64,000 bases of DNA from Microvirga sp. 17 mud 1-3 (GCF_003151255.1 NZ_CP029481.1:4339108-4403107), one strand, 5' to 3'. Shown: positions 7,550-16,530, counted from the first letter of the stretch. Program-made: numbers and translations. The notes: generated from the sequence alone by a model not told the origin.

Positions 7550-8116
7550 TCATCCTGCGCCGCGCCTGCGGCGGAGCCGGACATAGAGTGCACCGGATCC
7601 GCCGTGTTGGGGAGAGGCCTCCTCGAAGCCGACCACAAGAGATCTGAGGTCCGGCAGCCGGAGCCAGTGCGGCACGCTCCGGCGCAGGACGCCCCGCTCC
7701 TCGAAGAGGCCGCCGGTTCCGGCGCCGCCCTTGCCGGTGATCACGAGGACGAGGGAATGGCCAGCATTCTGGGAGCGATGGAGGAAATGAATCAGGGCCC
7801 CGTGCGCCTCGTCCTGGCGCATGCCGTGGAGATCGATGATGGCGTCCACGGCCCTGGTGCCGCGGCGCAGCCCCTGGAGGGTCCGGCGCTCCATGGGCGC
7901 GAGGGGCGGCAAGGTCGGCTTGTGGGTCCCATTCAGGGGTGTCGCAAGGGCGGCCGGCGACGAGGCCGTCTCGGGCTTTGCCGGCACGACCGGGGCCGGC
8001 TCCTCCTCGGGTGCCGGGAGGACACGACCCTTCATGGGTGCGACGCCCCGGACCACATGGGCCCAGAGCCGGCGCTCCTCATCGTTGAGCGGGCGGGAAC
8101 GGCGCCGGCCGGTCAT
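7550..8116 (-). CDS. Smr-domain protein
   Basis: The 188-residue protein has a variable Pro/Ala-rich N-terminal half and a C-terminal Smr domain with the diagnostic IIDLHGM motif and the glycine-rich VITGKGGAGTGG loop. Smr domains are nucleases; stand-alone members cleave RNA or branched DNA. The ATG overlaps the stop of mltA (ATGA at 8113-8116), implying translational coupling. Confidence 0.88.
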   Translation of the reverse strand: MTGRRRSRPLNDEERRLWAHVVRGVAPMKGRVLPAPEEEPAPVVPAKPETASSPAALATPLNGTHKPTLPPLAPMERRTLQGLRRGTRAVDAIIDLHGMRQDEAHGALIHFLHRSQNAGHSLVLVITGKGGAGTGGLFEERGVLRRSVPHWLRLPDLRSLVVGFEEASPQHGGSGALYVRLRRRRGAG

Positions 8117-9282
8117 GGGGCGGCGACGGGCTCGAAGACGACGAACCGGACCGGATGGCGCAGGAGCCCGGCGCGGGTGCCGGCCTCGGCGCCGCTGCCG
8201 ACGAAGAAATCGCCCCGGGCCGGACCGACGATGGCCGAGCCCGTATCCTGGGCGATCATGAGGCGGCGCAGGGGCTCACTGTGGTCGAGCGAGAGGGGCA
8301 TCCGCCCGTCGAGCCAGACGGGCAGGCCATAGGTCCAGAGGGAGCGGTCGACCGCGAGGCTGCGGCCCGGGACCAGGGGCACGCCGGCCCCGCCGATGGG
8401 CCCGTCTTCCAGCGAGAGCTCCGCGGCCTCGCGGAAAAAGATGTAGGAGCGGTTCTCCCGCATGAGGGAACGGGCCTCGTCCGGATGGTCCTTCAGCCAG
8501 CCCAGGAGCTTTTCCAGGGTCATGGTCTCGAGATCCATCTCGCCCCGCTGCACCAGGAGGCGGCCGATGGACGTGTAGGGATGGCCGTTGCGGCCCGCAT
8601 AGGCAACCCGGAGGGACGAGCCGTCGGGCAGCCGGATCCGGGCCGAGCCCTGCACATGGATGATGAAGGCCTCGCCCGGCTCGCGCAGGTACACGATGGG
8701 TTCCGCCCGGTTGCCGAGAGCCCCATCCTCGATGGCGGCGCGGTCCGGATAGGGCGCATAGCCCGTTTCCGTACGCCGCCCCGCCTGAAGGTCTGATCCA
8801 AGACCGGGCAGGGTCTCGCCCTGCGGGACGGTGACGAGATCGTCCGGGCGGGCCAGAAGAGGGGCGCGATAGGTTGCGTCGGGTTTACGGGAGCCGAGGA
8901 ATTCGGGCTCGTAATAGCCCGTGAGGAAGCCCTCGCCGGTCAGCGGGACCACGGCCGAGGGCCGGAAATGGGTCTCGAAGAAGGCCTTGGCCGCCGGACC
9001 CGCGAGGGAACCGGCCGCCAGGGCCTTCCGGCAGACGGCCAGGAGAGAGGCTTCGGGCTCCCGGGCCGGGCGAAGCGAATCGGCCCCTTCGGAGAGGGGG
9101 CCGCAGGTGCGCAGAAAGGCCGTGAAGGCGGCCCCGTGATCGTCCGTGTCCCAGCCGGCCAGATCCGCGAAGGCGACCGGCTCCAGCCGCGCCGTTCCGG
9201 CGAGCCTCGTGGCGGCCTCCGAGGCGGCCACGGTCAGAATCCAGAGGGCGAGGCCGAGGACGATCCGACCGCCATGCCTCAT
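8113..9282 (-). CDS. mltA: Membrane-bound lytic murein transglycosylase A
   Basis: The 389-residue protein starts with a signal peptide (RIVLGLALWILTVAASEAA). MltA domain features follow: LTGYYEPEFLGSR and the barrel domain. The C-terminal 3D domain has AQDTGSAIVGPARGDFFVGS, containing the conserved catalytic-type Asp in ARGD. It cleaves peptidoglycan with formation of 1,6-anhydromuramic acid in the periplasm. No lipobox cysteine follows the signal peptide, unlike the E. coli lipoprotein. Start ATG 9282 overlaps the timA stop by four bases. Confidence 0.92.
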   Translation of the reverse strand: MRHGGRIVLGLALWILTVAASEAATRLAGTARLEPVAFADLAGWDTDDHGAAFTAFLRTCGPLSEGADSLRPAREPEASLLAVCRKALAAGSLAGPAAKAFFETHFRPSAVVPLTGEGFLTGYYEPEFLGSRKPDATYRAPLLARPDDLVTVPQGETLPGLGSDLQAGRRTETGYAPYPDRAAIEDGALGNRAEPIVYLREPGEAFIIHVQGSARIRLPDGSSLRVAYAGRNGHPYTSIGRLLVQRGEMDLETMTLEKLLGWLKDHPDEARSLMRENRSYIFFREAAELSLEDGPIGGAGVPLVPGRSLAVDRSLWTYGLPVWLDGRMPLSLDHSEPLRRLMIAQDTGSAIVGPARGDFFVGSGAEAGTRAGLLRHPVRFVVFEPVAAP

Positions 9283-10013
9283 TGTCCCGCTTCGGTGGCG
9301 ATGAGCTGCCAGTTGGGGTCGCGGCTCCCCAGGGCGCGCGAGAAGGTCCACACGTCCGTGACGTCGACCACAGTGTCCGGGCTTCCGTCCACGACTGCAC
9401 CCGCGGCGTCGCGGGTGGCCGTGATGAGCTTGGACAGGAAGCGGACCACGATCTGGGCGTTTTTGCCCTGAATCTCGGCCCCGGCCATCTCGGCCTTATC
9501 GATGGACACGAAGGTGGTCTCCACCTTCTCGCCCCGGCGCTCACGCTCCGTGATGGCGCGCTCGAAGCCCTCGTAGACCTCCTTCGACAGAAGATCCTTG
9601 AGCATCTTGCGGTCGCCCTGAGCGAAGGCCGTGACGATCATCTCGTAGGCCGCCTTGGCGCCCTCCAGGAAGGTGCCGGCATCGAAGGACGGCTCGGCCC
9701 GGGCGATCTCGTCCAGGGTGGCGGCCATCGGCGTGCCGGCCTCCGCATAGCCCTTCCAGCGTTCCCCCGGCGGGGTGGCGGGCTCGGCGCGCGCGCCGGT
9801 GCCGTCACCATTGGCGCCCGGAAGCCGGACCACGTTGTCCTGGTCCGTCTTGGCGGCGCCGGGACGCACCGGCGGAGCGTCGCGACGGGCGAGGGGATCG
9901 AATGGCGGTTGCTCGTTGCCGGTCTTCTGGCCGAGCACCGATCGCAGGCGCCAGACCACGAAAATGGCGAGTACGATGAAAATGAGGGTCGTGATGTCGA
10001 AGGAATCCTGCAT
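9279..10013 (-). CDS. Tim44/TimA family inner-membrane adaptor
   Basis: The 244-residue protein has an N-terminal membrane helix (DITTLIFIVLAIFVVWRL) and a C-terminal Tim44-like domain (about 120-244). This includes FLEGAKAAYEMIVTAFAQGD and LLSKEVYEGFERAI, with the final VDVTDVWTFSR and DPNWQLIATE strands. Bacterial homologues sit at the inner membrane, and the family is ancestral to mitochondrial Tim44; the bacterial role is not settled. ATG 10013 was chosen because the membrane helix starts there. It heads the minus-strand operon, divergent from secB. Confidence 0.88.
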   Translation of the reverse strand: MQDSFDITTLIFIVLAIFVVWRLRSVLGQKTGNEQPPFDPLARRDAPPVRPGAAKTDQDNVVRLPGANGDGTGARAEPATPPGERWKGYAEAGTPMAATLDEIARAEPSFDAGTFLEGAKAAYEMIVTAFAQGDRKMLKDLLSKEVYEGFERAITERERRGEKVETTFVSIDKAEMAGAEIQGKNAQIVVRFLSKLITATRDAAGAVVDGSPDTVVDVTDVWTFSRALGSRDPNWQLIATEAGQ

Positions 10014-10287
10014 CGTCGATCCGTTAGCGGCCTGCCCGACCCGGCCGTGACGCCGGGAATGTGCCCCTTCCGGCGAAGGGGTATTCCTTCGCATATGGGG
10101 GTCTCCGGTCGTAACATCCACCTTCCTGCGCGACAAGCGATCCAAAACAGCTCAATCTTGTTCGCCGGAGTGAAGCATGGTAGCGCGGAGGTCCATGGCC
10201 CGTGGCCGATCCGGCACTTTTTCAAGGCGCGTCCTGCGGGCTCAACCGACAAAATCTCGCCGACTTTTCTCTTGGGAGCATCACGAC

Positions 10288-10785
10288 ATGGCCGATAACG
10301 CGGCAAATAACGGAGCGCAGGACGGCAGCATGCCCGCCCTTAACGCCCTCGCCCAATACTGCAAGGATTTCTCCTTCGAGAACCCGAACGCCCCCCGCTC
10401 CCTCCAGCCGCAATCGGAAGGCCCGCAGATCAACCTGCAGGTAAACGTGAATGCCAAGCAGCTGGCGGAGGCCGATTTCGAGGTCGACCTGACCCTCGAG
10501 GGCGACGCGAAGATCGGCGGCAAGGACGTGCTGTTCGCCTTCGAGCTGACCTATTCGGGCGTGTTCCGGGTTCAGAACGTTCCGCAGGACCAGCTCCACC
10601 CGGTCATCATGATCGAGTGCCCGCGCCTGCTCTTCCCCTTCGCCCGGCAGATCGTCGCCGAAGCGGTGCGCAACGGCGGCTTCCCGCCCCTCTATATCGA
10701 TCCGATCGATTTCGTGGCGCTCTACCGGCAGCGGGCCGCCGAGGTCCAGGCTGCGCAGCAGGCTGCGGGTCAGACCCTGTCCTGA
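10288..10785 (+). CDS. secB: Protein-export chaperone SecB
   Basis: The 165-residue protein matches SecB in length and layout: [29 protein letters not shown], the SecA-contacting acidic strand region, [11 protein letters not shown], and [36 protein letters not shown]. It keeps preproteins unfolded and delivers them to SecA. Start ATG 10288 gives the usual alphaproteobacterial N-terminus. It stands alone, divergent from timA and convergent with dnaQ, with a shared terminator at 10813-10846. Confidence 0.95.
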   Translation: MADNAANNGAQDGSMPALNALAQYCKDFSFENPNAPRSLQPQSEGPQINLQVNVNAKQLAEADFEVDLTLEGDAKIGGKDVLFAFELTYSGVFRVQNVPQDQLHPVIMIECPRLLFPFARQIVAEAVRNGGFPPLYIDPIDFVALYRQRAAEVQAAQQAAGQTLS

Positions 10786-10812
10786 GCCTTCCGGCCTCCG
10801 GACGACTTTCGG

Positions 10813-10846
10813 AAAACGCCCCGGGCCCTCGGCTTCGGGGCGTTTT
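10813..10846. terminator. Bidirectional terminator between secB and dnaQ
   Basis: AAAACGCCCCG (10813-10823) pairs perfectly with CGGGGCGTTTT (10836-10846) around a 12-base loop. T runs exist in both reading directions, so it can end both convergent genes. Confidence 0.8.
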
Positions 10847-10861
10847 CTATTCGGACCGTTT

Positions 10862-11587
10862 CTATTCGGGCTTGGCCTCGCCCAGATATTCCCGCCACAG
10901 GGGCGACCCGCCCAGGGTCTCGACGAAGGCCGCATGGGCGGCCCGCTCGGCATCGGTCAGGCGCATGATGGTGGTCCGCGGCCGCGCCTCCCGGAGGGCG
11001 CCGGTGCCCGTCACGGCCGAGCGCCCGAGGCGGCTTGCCGGCTGCACGGCGAGATCGAAGCCGACCTGCCGGCCTCCGATCAGCTCGATATAGACCTCGG
11101 CCAGGATCTCGGCGTCGAGGAGCGCCCCGTGCTTGGTGCGCTTCGAATTGTCGATGCCGTAGCGGGAACAGAGGGCGTCGAGATTGTTCGCCGCGCCGGG
11201 ATGCTTGCGCCGCGCCATCCCGAGCGTATCGATCACATCGGCCAGGACGAAGGGCGGATGGCCGGTGCGCGCCAGCTCGGCATTGAGGAAGCCGACGTCG
11301 AAGGCGGCGTTGTGGATCACCAGGCGCCCGTCGGCCACGAAATCCATGAAATCCTGCGCGATCGCCGCGAAGACCGGCTTGTCGGCCAGGAATTCGTCGC
11401 TCAGCCCGTGGACCGCGAAGGCGCCTTCCGACATCGGCCGCTCGGGATTGATGTAGACGTGATAGAATTGCCCGGTCGGGATATGGTTGAGGAGCTCGAC
11501 GCAGCCGATTTCGACGATCCGGTCGCCCTTGGCATGGTCGGTGCCGGTGGTTTCGGTATCCAGAACGATTTCACGCACGATCTTCAC
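10862..11587 (-). CDS. dnaQ: DNA polymerase III epsilon subunit (3'-5' proofreading exonuclease)
   Basis: The 241-residue protein is a DEDDh exonuclease: ExoI motif DTETTG (Asp10, Glu12), ExoII in [13 protein letters not shown], and Exo[17 protein letters not shown]. The C-terminal 60 residues match the polymerase-binding tail of replicative epsilon. It proofreads during chromosome replication. Its ATG overlaps the coaE stop (ATGA), making it the last gene of the DUF299-maf-aroE-coaE-dnaQ operon, a gene order seen beside oriC in Rhizobiales. Confidence 0.95.
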   Translation of the reverse strand: MKIVREIVLDTETTGTDHAKGDRIVEIGCVELLNHIPTGQFYHVYINPERPMSEGAFAVHGLSDEFLADKPVFAAIAQDFMDFVADGRLVIHNAAFDVGFLNAELARTGHPPFVLADVIDTLGMARRKHPGAANNLDALCSRYGIDNSKRTKHGALLDAEILAEVYIELIGGRQVGFDLAVQPASRLGRSAVTGTGALREARPRTTIMRLTDAERAAHAAFVETLGGSPLWREYLGEAKPE

Positions 11588-12195
11588 AACTCCACCCGGC
11601 GACGGACACGTCCCGGCCGGCCGGCCAGGCAGGCGAGGATAGCCCGGACCTGGGCCTCGGCCGAAGGGAAGCCCCGGCCCGTATCAACAAGGAAATGGGC
11701 TCGCGCCCGCTTTTCGGCATCCGGCATCTGCCTTGCCAGGATCGCGTTAAATTTCTCCTCCGTCATGCCCGGCCGGGCAAGGACCCGCTGGCGCTGGACG
11801 GAAGCCGGGGCCGTCACCGTTACGACTGCGTCGCAGCGCGCCTCGCCGCCCGTCTCGAAAAGGAGCGGGATGTCGAGAACCGCAAGGCCGGACGGAGATA
11901 CGAACGCGAGGAAACGCTCCTCCTCCTCCCGCACGAGCGGATGAACGATGGTCTCCAGCTCCCGCATCCGGGCCGGATCGTCGAGGACCGCGGCACCGAG
12001 GCGGGCCCGGTCGACGATGCCGTCACGGACGGTGCCCGGAAAAGCCTTCTCGATGAGCGGCGCGGCGCGGCCGCGATAGAGGGCGTGCACGGCCGCATCC
12101 GCATCGTGCACCGGGACGCCGAATTCCCGGAAGATGGCCGCGGTGGCCGATTTCCCCATCCCGATGGAGCCGGTGAGCCCCAGCACGAAGGTCAT
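11584..12195 (-). CDS. coaE: Dephospho-CoA kinase
   Basis: The 203-residue P-loop kinase has GSIGMGKS (9-16), the HDADAAVH substrate motif at about 30-37, and the LID-type region with [14 protein letters not shown] followed by VDTG. It catalyses the last step of CoA synthesis. Four-base overlaps link it to aroE upstream and dnaQ downstream. Confidence 0.95.
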   Translation of the reverse strand: MTFVLGLTGSIGMGKSATAAIFREFGVPVHDADAAVHALYRGRAAPLIEKAFPGTVRDGIVDRARLGAAVLDDPARMRELETIVHPLVREEEERFLAFVSPSGLAVLDIPLLFETGGEARCDAVVTVTAPASVQRQRVLARPGMTEEKFNAILARQMPDAEKRARAHFLVDTGRGFPSAEAQVRAILACLAGRPGRVRRRVEL

Positions 12196-13037
12196 GCCTT
12201 GCTCCTGAGATCCGCCTCGACGAGCGCTCGCAGCTCCGCCGTGACTTGGGGCGTGACCCCGAACCAGCGCGCAAAGCCGGGTGCGGCCTGGTGAAGCAGC
12301 ATGCCGAGGCCGTCGACGGTCCTCAAGCCCCGCGCCGTAGCGGCCGCGAGGAGCGGCGTCTCAAGGGGCACATAGACGATGTCGGCCACGGCCGCTGTGG
12401 GCCGGGCGGCCGAGAGATCGAGCGCGAGGGGAGGCTGCCCGGCCATGCCGAGCGAGGTGGTGTTGACGATGAGATCCGCGGCCGCGACCGCGCCGCCGAC
12501 CTCCTCCCAGGGCAGGGCCGCGAGCACGGCGCCCTCGGGGTCCAGGTCCCGGACCAGCTCCTCGGCCTTGGCGAGGGTGCGGTTCGCCACGAGGATCCGC
12601 CGGATCGGCCTGTCTTGAAGTCCGGCGACCACGGCCCGCGCGGCGCCGCCCGCCCCGAGGACGAGGGCCGTATCCACAGCCTGTTCCCAGCCTGTCCCCA
12701 GAGTATCGTCGAGATGGGCCATGAAGCCGAGGACATCGGTGTTGTCGCCCCAGACAAGTCCGTCCTCCACCCACAAGGTGTTGACGGCCTTCATCTTTTC
12801 GGCCCGCGGCGTGCGCCGGTCGACGGAAAGGTAGGCCGCCTCCTTATGCGGGATCGTGACGTTTCCACCTGCATAGCCCTGAGCCGCGAAGGAACGGACG
12901 AAGGTGGGGAAATCGGCGGGCGCCACGTCGAGCTTCTCGTAGGCTCCTTCGAGCCCATGCCGGGCGAGCCAGTGGCCATGGATCATCGGCGAACGGGAAT
13001 GCCGGATCGGATGGCCGACGACGAAGGCCTTTGTCAT
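12192..13037 (-). CDS. aroE: Shikimate dehydrogenase
   Basis: The 281-residue protein shows the shikimate-binding HSRSPMIH motif at about residues 13-20, the catalytic lysine in [12 protein letters not shown], the NADP-binding GAGGAARAV with NRT after the second strand, and the closing region [13 protein letters not shown]. It reduces 3-dehydroshikimate in the aromatic pathway. It sits 12 bases downstream of maf and overlaps coaE by four bases. Confidence 0.95.
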   Translation of the reverse strand: MTKAFVVGHPIRHSRSPMIHGHWLARHGLEGAYEKLDVAPADFPTFVRSFAAQGYAGGNVTIPHKEAAYLSVDRRTPRAEKMKAVNTLWVEDGLVWGDNTDVLGFMAHLDDTLGTGWEQAVDTALVLGAGGAARAVVAGLQDRPIRRILVANRTLAKAEELVRDLDPEGAVLAALPWEEVGGAVAAADLIVNTTSLGMAGQPPLALDLSAARPTAAVADIVYVPLETPLLAAATARGLRTVDGLGMLLHQAAPGFARWFGVTPQVTAELRALVEADLRSKA

Positions 13038-13049
13038 GGAAGCATTTCC

Positions 13050-13667
13050 TCAGAACGACAGATAGCCCCGGCGGCGCAGGGCGGCCAGGAGGGGAATCAG
13101 CGGCAGGCCCAGGATCGTGAAGTGATCGCCCGCGATCTTCTCGAAGAGATGGACCCCTAGACCTTCGAGCCGGTAGGCGCCGACGCTCGTCCACACGTCC
13201 GGCCCGGCGAGATCGAGATAGCGGTCGATGGCGCGGCCATCCAGGGTGCGCATGGTCAGGTGGGCGCTGTCGAGGACCGTGTCGACCACCGCGCCGCCCT
13301 GTGCCAGGACGGCAGCCGAATGGAGCGCATGGGTCCGGCCGGCGAGGCGTTCGAGATGGGCATGGGCGGCCGCACGGTCGGCGGGCTTGTGCAGGATCTC
13401 GCCCTCGCAATCGAGGATCTGGTCGGCGCCCAGCACCAGCCGTTCCGGATGGCGGCGGCTGACCGCGAGGGCTTTCTCGGCCGCGAGGCGCCGGGCAAGA
13501 AGCGTCGGCGCCGAATCCTGCGCGCGGCCCTCCGCCTCGACGGCGCGTTCGTCGATGTCTGGGTTCTGGGTTTCCACGGGCAGGCCTGCCCCGACCAGGA
13601 GGGTCAGGCGGGTGCGGCTGGTGGAGGCGAGGAGAAGCGGCTGATCCGCGATCCAGGGAGATGCCAT
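13050..13667 (-). CDS. maf: Maf-family nucleoside triphosphate pyrophosphatase
   Basis: The 205-residue protein has the Maf hallmarks LLASTSRTRLTLL near the N-terminus, DERAVEAE, VLGADQILDCEGEILHKP in the middle and the late RLEGLGVHLFEKIAGDHFTILGLP segment. Maf proteins hydrolyse modified or canonical NTPs to monophosphates; the exact substrate class is not readable. It lies two bases after the DUF299 regulator stop, in the origin-proximal operon. Confidence 0.92.
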   Translation of the reverse strand: MASPWIADQPLLLASTSRTRLTLLVGAGLPVETQNPDIDERAVEAEGRAQDSAPTLLARRLAAEKALAVSRRHPERLVLGADQILDCEGEILHKPADRAAAHAHLERLAGRTHALHSAAVLAQGGAVVDTVLDSAHLTMRTLDGRAIDRYLDLAGPDVWTSVGAYRLEGLGVHLFEKIAGDHFTILGLPLIPLLAALRRRGYLSF

Positions 13668-13669
13668 GA

Positions 13670-14500
13670 TTATTGGGCGATAAAGCGCAGGCGGTGGTCG
13701 CGGTAGAGATCGATGATCGCCGCAGCCGTCTCCTCGATGGAGCGGCGCGTCACGTCGATGACCGGCCAGCCATGCCGGGCGAAGAGCCGCCGGGAGGCCG
13801 CAATCTCCTCGGCCACCGCATCCCGGTCCACATAGGCGGTGTCGTCATCGGCGTTGAGGCTGAGCAGGCGGTTCTGCCGGATCTGCACGATGCGCTCCGG
13901 GGTCGCCACCAGCCCGACCACGAGGGGCTTGCGGGTCGATTCGATGACGGCCGGCGGCGGTACGCCCGGCACGAGGGGCACGTTGGCGGTCTTGAGGCCG
14001 CGATTGGCCAGGTAGATGGCCGTCGGCGTCTTCGAGGTGCGGCTGACCCCGAGCAAGACCACGTCCGCTTCCTCCAGATCGTGGGGCAGATGCCCGTCAT
14101 CGTGGAGGAGGGTGAAATTCATGGCGTCGATGCGCTTGAAATATTCCGCGTTCAGCATGTGCTGCGCGCCCGGTCGGGCCGTCGAATGGGCGCCGAGATA
14201 GGACGAGAGCAGCGTATGCACCGGCTCCAGGACCGACAGGTGCGGGGAGCTCGTGGCGCGGCAGACCTCCTCGAGGCGCTCCGCCAGGTCCCGCTCGACC
14301 AGGGTATAGAGGACGATGCCGGGCGTCGCCTCGATCTCGGACAGGACCCGCTCCAGCTGGGTGTTGGAGCGCACGAGCGGATAGACATGCTCGATCGCCG
14401 CGATGCCTTCATATTGCGCCACTGCCGCGCGGGCGACCGTGATCAGGGTCTCGCCGGTGGAATCGGAGACGAGATGGAGATGGAAGTAGCTGCGTCCCAC
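13670..14500 (-). CDS. DUF299 kinase/pyrophosphorylase (PPDK or PEP synthetase regulatory protein)
   Basis: The 276-residue protein has the DUF299 opening [16 protein letters not shown] and the P-loop-like [18 protein letters not shown] near residue 150, typical of bifunctional serine/threonine kinase / phosphorylases that switch pyruvate phosphate dikinase or PEP synthetase off and on. No ATG precedes the conserved start, so I use GTG at 14498-14500; AAGGAG lies about 11 bases upstream. It is the first gene left of oriC. The homologue RP001 of Rickettsia occupies the same place, as established for Caulobacter and Rickettsia origins. Confidence 0.92.
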   Translation of the reverse strand: MGRSYFHLHLVSDSTGETLITVARAAVAQYEGIAAIEHVYPLVRSNTQLERVLSEIEATPGIVLYTLVERDLAERLEEVCRATSSPHLSVLEPVHTLLSSYLGAHSTARPGAQHMLNAEYFKRIDAMNFTLLHDDGHLPHDLEEADVVLLGVSRTSKTPTAIYLANRGLKTANVPLVPGVPPPAVIESTRKPLVVGLVATPERIVQIRQNRLLSLNADDDTAYVDRDAVAEEIAASRRLFARHGWPVIDVTRRSIEETAAAIIDLYRDHRLRFIAQ

Positions 14501-14528
14501 AGGGTTCTCCGGACAAGGAGTCGATGAA

Positions 14529-14537
14529 TGTGGATAG
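14529..14537 (-). promoter_or_regulatory. DnaA-box-like site
   Basis: TGTGGATAG is the reverse complement of CTATCCACA, one mismatch from the TTATCCACA consensus. It is the best DnaA match in the oriC candidate. Confidence 0.5.
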
Positions 14538-14691
14538 ATCCCCCGTTCGAGGAGGTCCAGCCAGGGAGCCTGTGGGCGAAGGCCCCCTTCCGTCAACAAC
14601 CCTCACGCATGGGATATCCCGGGAGCGGCCCCATGGGAGAATCCGGCACGAATCGGTCCGGCCCGTCGGCCCGTCGGCCGGAAAGGTCCCG

Positions 14692-14706
14692 TTAGGGATT
14701 TGTTAA
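14692..14706 (+). promoter_or_regulatory. CtrA-box-like site 1 in oriC
   Basis: TTAG-N7-TTAA at 14692-14706 differs by one base from the CtrA half-site arrangement TTAA-N7-TTAA. It adjoins an AT-rich tract (TTAAGCTTTAA, 14703-14713). Confidence 0.4.
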
Positions 14707-14750
14707 GCTTTAAGAATCCGGAAAGGATTGTGGCGAAGCAGCCTTACCCG

Positions 14751-14766
14751 TAAACGGATCGTTAAC
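14751..14766 (+). promoter_or_regulatory. CtrA-box-like site 2 in oriC
   Basis: TAAA-N7-TTAAC at 14751-14766 has one mismatch to TTAA-N7-TTAAC and the correct seven-base spacing. Confidence 0.4.
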
Positions 14767-14875
14767 GCCGCGAGCCGTGTGGACGGCCTGTGGATGCCCT
14801 TGCGGCTTTGTGATTCACGGCCCAAGAGAAACAACAGATTCTCGATTCTAAGAATTTAGATTGAAGAGGGGCCCT

Positions 14876-15913
14876 GTGAGCGAACGTCCGACCAAAGCGA
14901 TCCTGCGCGTCCTCGACGGCGAACCGGTCTGGCCTCTGCCGATCTGGATCATGCGTCAGGCCGGCCGTTATCTGCCGGAATACCGGGAGACCCGGAAGCA
15001 AGCCGGCTCCTTCCTGGATCTCTGCTACACGCCGAGGCTTGCCGAGGAGGTCACCCTCCAGCCGATCCGCCGCTTCGGCTTCGATGCGGCCATCATGTTC
15101 TCGGACATCCTGGTCATTCCCCATGCGCTCGGCCAGGAAGTGCGCTTCGTCGAGAACGAGGGTCCCAGGCTCGATCCGGTCACGTCCACGGAGGATCTCT
15201 CCCGACTCTCCGGGGAATTGCCCCTCGAGCGCCTGGCGCCGGTCTTCGAGACCCTCGACCGCCTGAGCGCGTCCCTGCCCAAGGAAACGACGCTTCTGGG
15301 CTTCTGCGGCGCTCCCTGGACGGTTGCGAGCTACATGATCGCCGGCAAGGGCACGCCCGATCAGGCGCCCGCAAGGCTCGTCGCCTATCGCGACCCGGAA
15401 TTCATGGACCGGCTCATCGACCTGCTGGTTCGGGCCTCTACGGCTTATCTCGTCCGCCAGATCGATGCGGGCGCCGAGGCGGTGCAGATCTTCGAGAGCT
15501 TCGGGGCGGCCCTGCCGCCGGCCCTGTTCGACCGGCTCTCCCTCGATCCGATCCGCCGGATCGTCACGGGGCTGAAGGCGGCGCGGCCGAACGCCAAGGC
15601 GATCGTGTTCGTGCGGGGAGGGGGCAGCCATCTCCACCGCTTCGCGACGGCCGGCGTGGGCGATGCGCTCGCCCTCGACTGGACCCTCGACCCGGCTCTC
15701 GTCCTGCCGCAGCTTCCGGGCCGGGTGGCGACACAGGGCAATCTCGATCCGCTCGCGCTCATCGCCGGGGGCGATCCCATGCGGCGGGGCGTGGACCACA
15801 TCCTGTCGGCGGTGCGCAACCGCCCGCACATCTTCAATCTCGGGCACGGAATCCTGCCCGAGACGCCGGTCGAGCATGTGGGCGAGCTTATCGCCCGTGT
15901 GCGCGGCGCCTGA
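14876..15913 (+). CDS. hemE: Uroporphyrinogen decarboxylase
   Basis: The 345-residue protein has the HemE signature PIWIMRQAGRYLPEYRE near the N-terminus, the FSDILVIPHALG motif containing the catalytic Asp, GFCGAPWTVASYMI, and the C-terminal FNLGHGILPETPVEHV. It decarboxylates uroporphyrinogen III to coproporphyrinogen III in haem synthesis. The start is GTG 14876; the TTG at 14861 would add unconserved residues and lacks spacing for a ribosome site. hemJ follows 12 bases later, so both belong to one haem operon next to oriC. Confidence 0.95.
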   Translation: MSERPTKAILRVLDGEPVWPLPIWIMRQAGRYLPEYRETRKQAGSFLDLCYTPRLAEEVTLQPIRRFGFDAAIMFSDILVIPHALGQEVRFVENEGPRLDPVTSTEDLSRLSGELPLERLAPVFETLDRLSASLPKETTLLGFCGAPWTVASYMIAGKGTPDQAPARLVAYRDPEFMDRLIDLLVRASTAYLVRQIDAGAEAVQIFESFGAALPPALFDRLSLDPIRRIVTGLKAARPNAKAIVFVRGGGSHLHRFATAGVGDALALDWTLDPALVLPQLPGRVATQGNLDPLALIAGGDPMRRGVDHILSAVRNRPHIFNLGHGILPETPVEHVGELIARVRGA

Positions 15914-15925
15914 ACGGGAATCGAC

Positions 15926-16351
15926 ATGGCTTATCTGTGGATCAAGGCCTTTCACGTGATCGCGGTCATCAGCTGGATGGCCGGGATGCTCTACCTGCCC
16001 CGGCTCTTCGTCTATCATTGCGACGCGCCGAAGGGCTCCATCCAGTCCGACACCTTCAAGATCATGGAGCGCCGCCTCCTCAAGGCGATCATCAACCCCG
16101 CCATGGCGGTGACCTGGATCCTCGGCATCGTCCTGATCTGGCAGGGGGGCTGGATCACGTCCGGCTGGCTCCATGCCAAGGTCCTGCTGGTGCTGATCCT
16201 GTCCGGCGTCCACGGCTTCCTGTCGAAGACCGTGAAAGTCTTCGCAGCCGACGCCAATGTCCGTCCGGCCAAGTTCTACCGGATGCTCAACGAGGTCCCG
16301 ACAATCCTGATGATCCTCATCGTCATCCTGGTGATCGTGAAGCCGTTCTGA
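15926..16351 (+). CDS. hemJ: Protoporphyrinogen IX oxidase HemJ
   Basis: The 141-residue membrane protein has four hydrophobic helices and the HemJ motifs KAFHVIAVISWMAGMLYLPRLFVYH (first helix with conserved His) and GWLHAKVLLVLILSGVHGFLSK (conserved His/Lys). It catalyses the penultimate haem step in bacteria without HemG/HemY. Direct coupling to hemE supports the assignment. Confidence 0.93.
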   Translation: MAYLWIKAFHVIAVISWMAGMLYLPRLFVYHCDAPKGSIQSDTFKIMERRLLKAIINPAMAVTWILGIVLIWQGGWITSGWLHAKVLLVLILSGVHGFLSKTVKVFAADANVRPAKFYRMLNEVPTILMILIVILVIVKPF

Positions 16352-16385
16352 GGAACGGATGCGATAGGAAGGCTGAAGGAACCCG

Positions 16386-16530
16386 CGTCATTCCGGGGCG
16401 CCGCAGGCGAGCCCGGAACCCATAGCCGCTGAGCTCTACGAGAAAGGCGCAGCGGTTATCGCAGCTCCTTCATCTGACACGCTGGTGGTTATGGGTTCCG
16501 GGCCCGGCCGAAGGCCGTCCCGGAATGACG
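16386..16530. repeat. 145-bp palindromic intergenic repeat, copy A2
   Basis: Begins CGTCATTCCGG and ends CCGGAATGACG. Between lie inverted segments: AGCCCGGAACCCATA against TATGGGTTCCGGGC, and AGCGGTTATC against a partner further left. The copy shares nearly all of these with A3 at 59471. It fills the first third of the gap between hemJ and rho. Confidence 0.75.

Larger units (their letters stand above)
14501..14875. other. Putative chromosomal replication origin (oriC)
   Basis: This 375-bp gap separates the DUF299 regulator and hemE, the position of the mapped origins of Caulobacter and Rickettsia. It contains a DnaA-box-like TGTGGATAG (14529-14537, one mismatch to the reverse of TTATCCACA) and weaker ones at 14789-14797 (TGTGGATGC) and 14778-14786. 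Six GANTC sites lie at 14639-14848, two near-consensus CtrA boxes are present, and AT-rich tracts occur at 14697-14718 and 14821-14865. Genes on both sides point away, as expected for bidirectional replication. The promoters of hemE and the regulator must also be here. Confidence 0.75.

Noticed and set aside
14501..14875. Short open frames in the oriC gap
   Set aside because: Frames of about 60 codons occur on the plus strand, but they lack ribosome sites and protein-like composition; the gap is better explained as an origin.
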